Positions 1 to 5,910 of a stretch of DNA of 8,900 nucleotides are shown piece after piece. The stretch spans positions 1 through 8,900 of the forward strand of contig DHWF01000020.1 of the NCBI GenBank assembly GCA_002413045.1. Direction: 5' to 3'. The notes beneath the pieces were generated by a model. The model had not been told where the DNA came from and did no database searches. It saw only the letters and a list, made by a program, of their open reading frames with translations. Made by a program: the position numbers and the translations under genes. The first letter of the stretch is position 1. Each line of letters opens with the position of its first letter. The DNA comes from Chloroflexi bacterium UBA5189 (GTDB lineage Bacteria; Chloroflexota; Limnocylindria; Limnocylindrales; CSP1-4).

Positions 1-200
1 TGGGCGATGGCGATGGTGATGCCCCGCTCGCGCTCTTCGGGCGCGTTGTCGATCGTGTCGAAGGCGCGGTACTCCGAGTTGCCCTTCAGGGCCAGGTACT
101 TGGTGATCGCCGCGGTGAGCGACGTCTTGCCGTGGTCGATGTGGCCGATCGTGCCGATGTTCACGTGCGGCTTGTTGCGCTCGAACTTCTTCTTGGCCAC
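1..200 (-). CDS. tuf: Elongation factor Tu, N-terminal fragment (cut by window edge)
   Basis: EF-Tu is the GTPase that delivers aminoacyl-tRNA to the ribosomal A site. Only the first 66 residues are in the window; the gene runs off the left edge. The GTG start at 200-198 gives VAKKKFERNKPHVNIGTIGH, the standard EF-Tu opening. The P-loop GHIDHGKT follows at about residues 19-26 and the switch I approach NAPEERERGITIAIA at about residues 52-66. The many matches to EF-Tu over this length leave little doubt about the family. The GTG start has only a modest upstream purine run (GGAG, about 13 nt away), and no closer site is visible. Two threonine tRNA genes and a strong stem-loop lie just upstream, so the gene is probably co-transcribed with the tRNAs, as in the classical tRNA-tufB arrangement of E. 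coli. Whether the genome has a second tuf copy cannot be seen here. Confidence 0.97.
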   Translation of the reverse strand, partial: MAKKKFERNKPHVNIGTIGHIDHGKTSLTAAITKYLALKGNSEYRAFDTIDNAPEERERGITIAIA

Positions 201-227
201 GGGACCAGTCTCACTCCATCTGTTAGG

Positions 228-260
228 GGCGAAGCCACGCCCCAGAGGCAAGGCTTCGCC
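228..260 (-). promoter_or_regulatory. Strong stem-loop in the tuf leader
   Basis: Read on the minus strand, a perfect 9-bp inverted repeat (GGCGAAGCC at 260-252, GGCTTCGCC at 236-228) encloses a 15-nt interval. That interval pairs further: a single U/U mismatch, then four more pairs (UGCC with GGCG, one a U-G wobble), closing on the 5-nt loop UCUGG. The helix is therefore 13 pairs with one 1x1 internal mismatch. It starts about 34 nt after the encoded CCA of tRNA-Thr(GGU) and ends 27 nt before the tuf start codon. No U-run follows, so it does not look like an ordinary intrinsic terminator. Possible roles are an RNase III-type processing site separating tRNAs from tuf mRNA, mRNA stabilisation, or control of tuf translation. 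The structure is seen directly; the role is inference. Confidence 0.65.
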
Positions 261-294
261 AGTGATCGTCGCTTCCGGGGGTCTCGAGAGGTCA

Positions 295-370
295 TGGAGC
301 CCACAATCGGGTTCGAACCGATGACCTCTTCCTTACCAAGGAAGTGCTCTGCCGACTGAGCTATGTGGGC
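295..370 (-). tRNA. tRNA-Thr (anticodon GGU)
   Basis: Full cloverleaf on the minus strand: acceptor GCCCACA (from 370) pairs with TGTGGGC (305-299), D stem GCTC/GAGC, anticodon stem CTTCC/GGAAG with loop TTGGTAA, and T stem ATCGG/CCGAT with loop TTCGAAC. Anticodon GGT reads ACC and ACU threonine codons. The discriminator base is U (298) and the CCA tail is encoded (297-295). The mature body is 73 nt plus CCA. It lies 16 nt downstream of the other threonine tRNA and about 95 nt upstream of tuf, in the same orientation. Confidence 0.97.
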
Positions 371-386
371 CCGAGGGCTTCGCGAT

Positions 387-462
387 TGGAGCCGACGACG
401 GGACTCGAACCCGGAACCGGCGGTTTACAAAACCGCTGCTCTACCAATTGAGCTACGTCGGC
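387..462 (-). tRNA. tRNA-Thr (anticodon UGU)
   Basis: Cloverleaf on the minus strand: acceptor GCCGACG (from 462) pairs with CGTCGGC (397-391), D stem GCTC/GAGC, anticodon stem GCGGT/ACCGC with loop TTTGTAA, and T loop TTCGAGT. Anticodon TGT reads ACA, and by wobble ACG, threonine codons. The outermost T-stem pair (positions 414 and 398, tRNA numbering 49 and 65) is a C/U mismatch; the other four are G-C, so the fold should hold. The CCA tail is encoded (389-387). It is the first gene after the predicted promoter at 504-533, with a leader of about 35 nt, and is likely to be processed from a transcript shared with tRNA-Thr(GGU) and tuf. Confidence 0.96.
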
Positions 463-503
463 AGCGCACGGCAAACCAAAGAAGCCGGCCGTGGCGCCGC
501 GGA

Positions 504-533
504 ATGATAGGTCGGTTCGGGAGGGACGGTCAA
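504..533 (-). promoter_or_regulatory. Sigma70-type promoter for the tRNA-Thr/tRNA-Thr/tuf unit
   Basis: On the minus strand, TTGACC (533-528) and TATCAT (509-504) each match the -35 and -10 consensus at 5 of 6 positions, with an 18-bp spacer. This is striking in such GC-rich DNA. Transcription would start near 497, about 35 nt before tRNA-Thr(UGU). The bases between the -10 box and the presumed start are mostly G/C (CCGCGG), as in growth-rate-controlled stable RNA promoters, although high genome GC weakens that point. The promoter lies between the rlmB stop and the first tRNA, which suggests a transcription unit separate from the upstream operon. Confidence 0.7.
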
Positions 534-549
534 GCGCAGTGGCTCAGCG

Positions 550-2187
550 TCACGGCGGCGGCGGCTCCGGCGCGAGCTTCGATGCCGCCTTCCGGGCCGC
601 CTTGGTGGCGGGCTTGGCGGTCTTCGCGGATGGCTTGGGGGCGGCCTTCGACGCCCGCTTCTTCGCCGGTTTGGTCTCCTCCGCGGGGCCTGCCTCGGCC
701 GCCGTGGCTACGCCCGCCACTGTTCCAGCACCGCCTGCCGGGCGCGCGTCCGGGTCGCGTTGGCCGAGCGCCTCGAAGAGCATGATCGAGCCCGCGACTG
801 CCGCGTTCAGCGAGCCGATGACGCCGCGCATCGGGATGCGAACAAAGAGATCGCAGCGGCGCCGGATGGCCGGGCTGAGGCCATGGCCCTCGCTGCCCAC
901 GACGATCGCGGTCGGGCCGCGCAGGTCCGCCTCTCGCGCGCTGAGCGCGGCATCGGCTTCCGTGCCGACGATCCGGAGCCCGCGCAGGTGCAGCGTGGTC
1001 AGGGCATCCGCGAGGTCATCGACGGGCGCGAGCAGGAGGTGCTCCGTCGCCCCGGCGGACGCCTTGATCGCGGCCGGCGAGAGCGGCGCCTGGCGCTCGG
1101 TCGGGAAGACGACCCCATGCACGCCCGCCGCCTCGGCGCTCCGGAGCAGCGTGCCGACGTTCTGGGGATCCTCGAGCGAGTCGAGCACGAGCACGAAGGC
1201 CGGCTCGTTGCGCTCGATCGAACGGGCCAGGATGTCCTCGACCGATGCGAACCGGCGCGCCTCGACGACCACCGCCACGCCCTGGTGACCGTCGAAGCCG
1301 GCGAGTGCGGTCAGCGAGCCCCCCTCGACCTCGACGATCGGGATCCGCAGGGTCGTCGCGTGCAGCACGATCCGCTCGAGGGCCTGGCGACGCTGGGGCG
1401 TGACCAGCAGGCGGCGGGGTGGCCGGCCGGCCGTGAATGCCTCCTCGACCGGCCGGCGGCCGGCAATCAGCTCCTCGCCCGGCTCGAGCTCGAGCGCCGG
1501 CGCGGCTCGAGCGACGACGGGTGGCGCGAACTCGCGCGCCGGGACCTGGCGGGGCGGGAACCCGCTTGGTCCGAAGTCACGGGGTCGGAATTCGCGGGGT
1601 CGGACGTCGCGGGGGCCGGAACCTCGGGGACCGAATCCGCCGGGCCGCCGCGGAGCGTCGGCCGGAAATCGCGGGCGCGGCGCGGGCGACAGCGGGCGAT
1701 CCGCGGGGAATCGGGGCGGTCGATCACCGAAACCGGCGTCGTCCGGCGCGTCTTCCGGCGGGCGCGGAATGCCGCGAAAGCCAAAGCCGGGGCCGGGTTG
1801 AGGTCCTGCGCCCGGCCTCGAGCCACCGCCCGGCCTGGGGCTGCCGCCCGGACGAGGGCCGCCGGCACCTCGAAATCCGGTGCCTGGTCGTGGGCCTGAT
1901 CGGCGATCGCCGGCCGATCGCGGCCGGCCGCCGAAGCTCGGGCGGACCGGGCGATCACCGAACGGCGCCGGACGCTCCTGGCCCTCGCCATCGCCGGCCG
2001 GTCGGGGCCGCGGACGCGGCCCGCCACCCTGGAAGCCACCGGGGCCGCCCCTCCTGAAGCCGCCCGGACCGCCGCCGGAACCGCCACGCGGCGGACCGCT
2101 CCCGCCGCCGCGACCGGCGTGGCCCGAGCCGTCTCCCTTCGGCCGTCGGTCGCGGGGACCGCCGGGCCGGCGAGGCCCGTCGCTCAT
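550..2187 (-). CDS. rlmB: 23S rRNA 2'-O-ribose methyltransferase RlmB/TrmH family, with long disordered extensions
   Basis: Member of the SpoU/TrmH branch of SPOUT methyltransferases. The E. coli namesake methylates 2'-O of G2251 in 23S rRNA with S-adenosylmethionine. The 545-residue protein is about twice the usual length of about 250. Residues 1-235 are a Gly/Arg/Pro-rich, low-complexity segment. Residues 236-312 form the L30e-like substrate-binding domain (GEELIAGRRPVEEAF to HQGVAVVVE). Residues 329-475 are the methyltransferase, with all three motifs: LDSLEDPQNVGTLLRSAEAA (N343 and following Arg), IVVGSEGHGLSP (428-439) and IPMRGVIGSLNAAVAGS (451-467). Residues 500-545 are a Lys/Ala/Pro tail with ten lysines. 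The ATG at 2187 overlaps the cysS stop by 4 nt (ATGA) and has GAGG 7 nt upstream, so the low-complexity segment is inside the best-supported start. Exact target nucleotide is not proven; B. subtilis YacO sits at the equivalent place. Confidence 0.93.
   Translation of the reverse strand: MSDGPRRPGGPRDRRPKGDGSGHAGRGGGSGPPRGGSGGGPGGFRRGGPGGFQGGGPRPRPRPAGDGEGQERPAPFGDRPVRPSFGGRPRSAGDRRSGPRPGTGFRGAGGPRPGGSPRPGGGSRPGAGPQPGPGFGFRGIPRPPEDAPDDAGFGDRPPRFPADRPLSPAPRPRFPADAPRRPGGFGPRGSGPRDVRPREFRPRDFGPSGFPPRQVPAREFAPPVVARAAPALELEPGEELIAGRRPVEEAFTAGRPPRRLLVTPQRRQALERIVLHATTLRIPIVEVEGGSLTALAGFDGHQGVAVVVEARRFASVEDILARSIERNEPAFVLVLDSLEDPQNVGTLLRSAEAAGVHGVVFPTERQAPLSPAAIKASAGATEHLLLAPVDDLADALTTLHLRGLRIVGTEADAALSAREADLRGPTAIVVGSEGHGLSPAIRRRCDLFVRIPMRGVIGSLNAAVAGSIMLFEALGQRDPDARPAGGAGTVAGVATAAEAGPAEETKPAKKRASKAAPKPSAKTAKPATKAARKAASKLAPEPPPP
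1528..1632 (-). repeat. Seven degenerate pentapeptide/15-bp tandem repeats within the RlmB extension
   Basis: RlmB residues 186-220 read as seven consecutive pentads: GPRGS, GPRDV, RPREF, RPRDF, GPSGF, PPRQV and PAREF, approximately [G/R]-P-R-[D/E]-[F/V]. The DNA shows the matching 15-bp period, most clearly at about 1570-1620, where CGGGGTCGGA recurs on the plus strand. The pattern suggests growth of the extension by in-frame slippage or duplication. It ends just before the folded domain begins. Confidence 0.7.
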
Positions 2188-3602
2188 CGAACGGCCTCGA
2201 GGCGGCGCCAGCGCTGGCCGTCCCGCGTGTCCTCGACCGCGACGCCGATGGCAAGGAGCTCGTCGCGCAGGCGGTCCGAGGCGGACCAGTCCCGGCCGGC
2301 GCGGGCCGCCTCGCGAGCGTCGAGCAGCTCGCGGGCCCCGGCCGGCAGGTCGTCGGACGGGTTGTCGGCCTGGTCCGGCAGGATCCCGAGGACCGCGTCG
2401 AGGTCGCGAAGGAACGCGAGCGCCCGAGTGGCGTTGCCCGTCGAGATCGCGCGATCGGCGAGGCGCCGGTTCAGCTCGCGAACCATGGCGAACACGGCGG
2501 CCAACGCCGCGGAGACGTTCAGGTCGTCGTCGAGCGCCGCCTCGAAGCCGGAGCGCGCGGCGACGAGCACGGCATCGAGATCGACCGCGTCCTCGCGTTC
2601 CTCGCGATAGGCCTCGAGGCCCGCGACGAGCGCATCGAGGCGCTCGATCGCCGCCGTCGCTGCGTCGAGCGACGCCTCGCTGTACTCGAGGCCCTGGCGG
2701 TAGTGAACGGAGATGAGCGCGTAGCGCAGGGCGCGCGCGGAGACCCCGGCCTCCAGGAGGTCCATGACGCGGCTGATGTTGCCGACGGACTTCGCCATCT
2801 TGGCGCCGCCCAGGCGCAGGTGCGCGCAGTGCAGCCACGTGCGCACGAAGGGCTCGCCGGTCGCGGCCTCGCTCTGGGCGATCTCGTCTTCGTGGTGCGG
2901 GAAGATCAGGTCGACGCCGCCGGTGTGGATGTCGAACGAAGGCCCGAGGTAGGCCATGCTCATCGCCGAGCACTCGATGTGCCAGCCCGGCCGGCCGGCC
3001 CCGATCGCGGTGTCCCACGATGGCTCGCCCGGCTTGGGTCCCTTCCACAGCGCGAAGTCGCGGGCGTCGGTCTTGCCGTATTCGTCCGCCTCGACCCGCT
3101 CGGTCGTGCGGAGCTGGCTCGGATCGAGCCGAGCCAGCCGCCCATACGCCGGCCATGAGGCGATCCGGAAGAAGATCGACCCGTCGTCGGTCCGGTAGGC
3201 GTGCCCGGCGTCGAGCAGGGTCTGGATCAGGCCGACCATGCCGTCGATGTGCTCGGTCGCGCGCGGCAGGACGTCCGGCTGGGTCATGCGGAGCGCCGTC
3301 GCGTCGCCCTGGAATCGCTCGAGCCAGGTGGTCGCCATCTCGGCGATCGTGACACCGGCTTCGGACGCACCCCGGATGATCTTGTCGTCGACGTCGGTGA
3401 TGTTCATGACCCAGGTGACGCGCAGCCCGCGATAGCGCAGGTAGCGAACGAGCAGGTCGGCGAACAGGAACGACCGGAAGTTGCCGATGTGGGCAGGGCC
3501 GTACACGGTCGGGCCGCAGCTGTAGATCCGCACATGGCCCGGCTCGAGCGGCTCCAGCGGTCGCACCGCGCCGGTGAGCGTGTCGCGAAGGCGGAGCGTC
3601 AT
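2184..3602 (-). CDS. cysS: Cysteinyl-tRNA synthetase
   Basis: Class I aminoacyl-tRNA synthetase that charges tRNA-Cys with cysteine in the cytoplasm. At 472 residues it has the normal length (E. coli 461). The HIGH-type signature is HIGN (38-41). The zinc ligands that select cysteine are in place: C29 (in CGPTVY), C211 (in WHIECSAMS), H236 and E240 (in FPHHEDEIAQSE). The KMSKS loop is KMAKS (268-272), with Ala for the first Ser; both lysines are kept. The C-terminal part (about 310-472) is the DALR-like helical anticodon-binding region. The ATG at 3602 overlaps the ispDF stop by 4 nt (ATGA), and its TGA overlaps the rlmB start in the same way, so translation of the three genes is probably coupled. 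No clear Shine-Dalgarno sequence is seen before cysS, which fits coupling. Position between ispF and rlmB is the same as in Firmicutes and Actinobacteria. Confidence 0.97.
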   Translation of the reverse strand: MTLRLRDTLTGAVRPLEPLEPGHVRIYSCGPTVYGPAHIGNFRSFLFADLLVRYLRYRGLRVTWVMNITDVDDKIIRGASEAGVTIAEMATTWLERFQGDATALRMTQPDVLPRATEHIDGMVGLIQTLLDAGHAYRTDDGSIFFRIASWPAYGRLARLDPSQLRTTERVEADEYGKTDARDFALWKGPKPGEPSWDTAIGAGRPGWHIECSAMSMAYLGPSFDIHTGGVDLIFPHHEDEIAQSEAATGEPFVRTWLHCAHLRLGGAKMAKSVGNISRVMDLLEAGVSARALRYALISVHYRQGLEYSEASLDAATAAIERLDALVAGLEAYREEREDAVDLDAVLVAARSGFEAALDDDLNVSAALAAVFAMVRELNRRLADRAISTGNATRALAFLRDLDAVLGILPDQADNPSDDLPAGARELLDAREAARAGRDWSASDRLRDELLAIGVAVEDTRDGQRWRRLEAVR

Positions 3603-4777
3603 CGCCCGGGTTCCGAAGGGATGACCGTCGCGATGGCCTCGGCCTCGATCGTGCGACCGGCGCCGGCATCACCGGACAGGTTGCCGGTCGAGGCCTTGAC
3701 GCTGACGCTGCTGACGTCAAGGTCGAGGAGCGCCGCGATGGCGGCGCGCATCGAGGGCAGGTGGTGCTCCAGCCACGGGCGCGCGCCCTGGATCGACAGG
3801 TCGATCGCTGCCGGCCGCCAGCCGGCGTCGGCGAGGTGACGCCGGATATTGCCGACCAGCTCCGCACTCGCGATCCCGCGCGGGGTGCGCTCGTCGGCCG
3901 GGTAGAGGGCGCCGAGGTCGCCCATTGCCACCGCGCCGAGGAGCGCGCCGGCGATCGCGTGGAGCGCCGCATCGCCGTCGGAGTGGCCGTGGAGGCGGGG
4001 CGCCCCGGGGATCTCCACGCCACCGAGCCGGAGCCCATCCCCCGGCCCGAATGGATGGCCGTCCCGCGCGTAGCCGGTCCGGCTGGTTCCGGCGCCACGG
4101 AGGCGCGATTCGGCGAACGCGAGGTCCTCGGACAGCGTGATCTTGCCGTTCGCCGCCTCGCCCGGAACGGTGTGCACGGCGACTCCCGCGGCCTCGAGCA
4201 GCGCGGCCTCGTCGGTGAGCTGCGCCGCATCGTCGGCCGGCACGCGCGCGATCGCGGCACGGAGAACGTCCCAGCGAATGCCCTGCGGCGTCTGGGCCGT
4301 CGCGGCGCCGGCCCGGTCGATGGTGCCGATCACGAGATCGCCGTCCACGCGCTTCAGCGTCTCCGCGACGGCCACGACGGGGATGGCGGCACCGTGCTCC
4401 GCGGCGGCCCGCGCAACCGCGTCGATGAGGGCGACGCTCACCAACGGCCGCGCGCCATCGTGGACCAGGAGCACGCCCTCGTCGGTCGCCGCTCGGTCGA
4501 GGGCACGGATGCCCGCGGCAACGGATTCCTGGCGCCGGGACCCGCCCGCGACGACGGCCACGACCTTGTCCGGGAACCACGCTGGCCGCGGCCCGGCCGC
4601 CTGCTCGGCCGTCCGCACGACCGCGATCCGGTCGACGACCGGCGATGCGGCAAGCGCCGCCAGCGACCAGGCGAGGACCGGCCGCCCGGCGAGGTCCGCG
4701 GCGAGCTTGTCCCGCCCGCCCATGCGTTCCGACCTGCCGGCGGCGACGACGACTGCGTCGGCCACGACCTCGCGCAT
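3599..4777 (-). CDS. ispDF: Bifunctional IspDF: MEP cytidylyltransferase fused to MEcPP synthase
   Basis: Catalyses two non-consecutive steps of the MEP isoprenoid pathway: CTP plus methylerythritol phosphate to CDP-ME (IspD), and CDP-ME 2-phosphate to ME-2,4-cyclodiphosphate (IspF). The protein has 392 residues. IspD is about 1-228: nucleotide loop AAGRSERMGGRDK (12-24, R18 and K24), VHDGARP (105-111, metal-binding D107), QTPQG (162-166) and NGKITLSEDL (210-219, K212). IspF is about 233-388: metal ligands D239 and H241 (DGH) and H273 (in GHSDGDAALH), then GDLG (286-289). The linker is only a few residues. The IspF end is unusual: where most enzymes have KATTTExLG...GRGEGI, this has KASTGNLSG...GAGRTI (361-377), so the usual Glu is Asn366. 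The start ATG at 4777 is 4 nt after the yacL stop, with AGGG about 10 nt upstream. The fused form is known in several bacteria. Both functions are likely, the IspF activity slightly less certain. Confidence 0.93.
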   Translation of the reverse strand: MREVVADAVVVAAGRSERMGGRDKLAADLAGRPVLAWSLAALAASPVVDRIAVVRTAEQAAGPRPAWFPDKVVAVVAGGSRRQESVAAGIRALDRAATDEGVLLVHDGARPLVSVALIDAVARAAAEHGAAIPVVAVAETLKRVDGDLVIGTIDRAGAATAQTPQGIRWDVLRAAIARVPADDAAQLTDEAALLEAAGVAVHTVPGEAANGKITLSEDLAFAESRLRGAGTSRTGYARDGHPFGPGDGLRLGGVEIPGAPRLHGHSDGDAALHAIAGALLGAVAMGDLGALYPADERTPRGIASAELVGNIRRHLADAGWRPAAIDLSIQGARPWLEHHLPSMRAAIAALLDLDVSSVSVKASTGNLSGDAGAGRTIEAEAIATVIPSEPGR

Positions 4778-4781
4778 CGGG

Positions 4782-5831
4782 TCAGCCCTGTCGCGGGTGG
4801 GCGAAGACCATGCGACCGGCGACCGTCTGGAGCACGCGCGTCACGGTGACCTCGACCTCGGAGTCGATCGCCTTCGCGCCGCCCTCGACCACGACCATCG
4901 TCCCGTCATCGAGGTAGCCGACGCCCTGGCCCGCGTCCTTGCCCGGCTGGATGACCCGCACCCGCAGCTCCTCGCCCGGCAGGAGCGCCGGCTTGACGGC
5001 GTTCGCCAGCGAATTGACGTTGAGGACGCGCACGCCCTGGAGGTCGGCGATGCGGTTGAGGTTGAGGTCGTTCGTGAGAACCGCACGCCCATTCCGCTTG
5101 GCCAGCGCGACCAGCTTCGAGTCGACCTCGGGCGTCCCCGGGACGTCCTCGTCGATCACGACCACTGGCGTCGCCCCGGTCTTGCGCATGCGGGCGAGGA
5201 TCTCGAGCCCGCGCCGGCCGCGCGTGCGGCGCATCGAGTCGGAGCTGTCGGCGAGCCGCTGGACCTCGTCCAGCACGAACCGCGGCACCTCCAGGACCCC
5301 GTAGAGGAACCCGGAATCCGCGATGTCGGCGATCCGGCCGTCGATGATCGCGCTCGTGTCGGCGAGGATGTGCGGGATCGCGGCCTCGCCCTCGGCAGGC
5401 CCGCGGCGCAGGATGCCGATCGACTCCGCCGCGGTGATCAGGTCATGCCGCTTGGCAACGGTCAGGCCGACCATCGCGAGACCGAGGAAGACCGAGATGC
5501 CGAGCGGCGCGACCGTGCCCACCGGCGCAGGCAGGTTCGACAGCGGCAGCCCGAGCAGCAGGCCCAGCAGCAGGCCCAGGAACAGCCCGATGATCGCCGT
5601 CACGAACTCGGCGGTCGAGAGCTGCGTCACGGCGCGGAGCGCGGCGAGAGCCGGGATGATCGTGAGATAGGGCAGCAGCGTGAACCCGAGCACGATCCAG
5701 GCGACGACCCAGGCAACGACCAGCACGGTGGAGCCGGGCACCGGCTGGAACACCGCCAGCTGCGCGATGACGAGCACGATTCCGATGAGCCCGCCGAGCG
5801 CGGCCCCCAGGAATCGAATGGAACGGATCAC
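4782..5831 (-). CDS. yacL: YacL-type membrane protein with PIN nuclease and TRAM domains
   Basis: 349 residues. Four hydrophobic segments (about 7-28, 33-55, 76-97, 104-126) anchor the protein in the membrane. A PIN domain at about 154-275 follows, with the acidic metal-binding set characteristic of PIN ribonucleases: D158 (ADTSAIIDGRI), E189 (LDEVQ), D237 (DSKL) and D255 (LTNDLNLN). A C-terminal TRAM domain (about 283-343), a predicted RNA-binding barrel, completes the fold. This architecture and the position between radA and ispD match B. subtilis YacL. The intact acidic residues suggest an active RNA-cleaving enzyme at the cytoplasmic face; its substrate is not evident. The start is GTG at 5831, with GAGG about 7 nt upstream; no alternative start codon in frame lies nearby upstream. 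The third hydrophobic segment is coded by short Leu/Gly repeats (GLLLGLLLGL). The disA gene that often precedes yacL is absent. Confidence 0.9.
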   Translation of the reverse strand: MIRSIRFLGAALGGLIGIVLVIAQLAVFQPVPGSTVLVVAWVVAWIVLGFTLLPYLTIIPALAALRAVTQLSTAEFVTAIIGLFLGLLLGLLLGLPLSNLPAPVGTVAPLGISVFLGLAMVGLTVAKRHDLITAAESIGILRRGPAEGEAAIPHILADTSAIIDGRIADIADSGFLYGVLEVPRFVLDEVQRLADSSDSMRRTRGRRGLEILARMRKTGATPVVVIDEDVPGTPEVDSKLVALAKRNGRAVLTNDLNLNRIADLQGVRVLNVNSLANAVKPALLPGEELRVRVIQPGKDAGQGVGYLDDGTMVVVEGGAKAIDSEVEVTVTRVLQTVAGRMVFAHPRQG

Positions 5832-5910
5832 GGACGCCTCGAATGGCCACGATCGGGTCGTGTCGGCCGAATGCCGGTCGTCGACCGTCGCGGCTCGATC
5901 GTCGGGGATC
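5832..5910 (-). other. 79-nt intergenic gap between radA and yacL
   Basis: This is the largest gap in the protein operon. It contains no ORF and no convincing -35/-10 pair. The pairings I can find are weak: a 5-bp stem CACGA/TCGTG (5848-5862) flanked by a bulged GGC/GCC, and a short palindrome CGGTCGTCGACCG near 5876-5888. Neither is followed by a T-run on the minus strand, so I call no terminator. It marks the place where disA lies in many relatives. Confidence 0.5.

Noticed and set aside
228..260. Rho-independent terminator before tuf
   Set aside because: The stem is strong but is followed by CCTAACAG on the minus strand, with no T-run, so it is described as a leader stem-loop instead.
132..470. 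Plus-strand frames over the tRNA genes, with peptides such as IGFEPMTSSLPRKCS and RRRDSNPEPAVYKTAALPIE
   Set aside because: These are antisense translations of tRNA-Thr genes, a well-known source of false hypothetical proteins. Both tRNAs fold perfectly on the minus strand.
1500..2187. CRISPR array or intergenic repeat cluster
   Set aside because: The repeats are in frame, degenerate, directly adjacent with no spacers, and lie inside the rlmB coding region.
760..2716. Several long plus-strand frames opposite rlmB and cysS, rich in Arg, Pro and Gly
   Set aside because: Stop codons are rare in such GC-rich DNA, so long antisense frames are expected. None has a recognisable fold or a start site with a credible ribosome binding site.
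2188..4260. Upstream extension of the RlmB frame to 4260 (1236 residues)
   Set aside because: The extra part runs through cysS and ispDF in another frame and has no similarity to anything. The ATGA overlap with GAGG upstream at 2187 marks the real start.
5553..5595. Short 12-bp tandem repeat with CAGCAGGCCC units in yacL
   Set aside because: It simply codes the Leu/Gly-rich third transmembrane segment; the few units make a functional DNA repeat unlikely.
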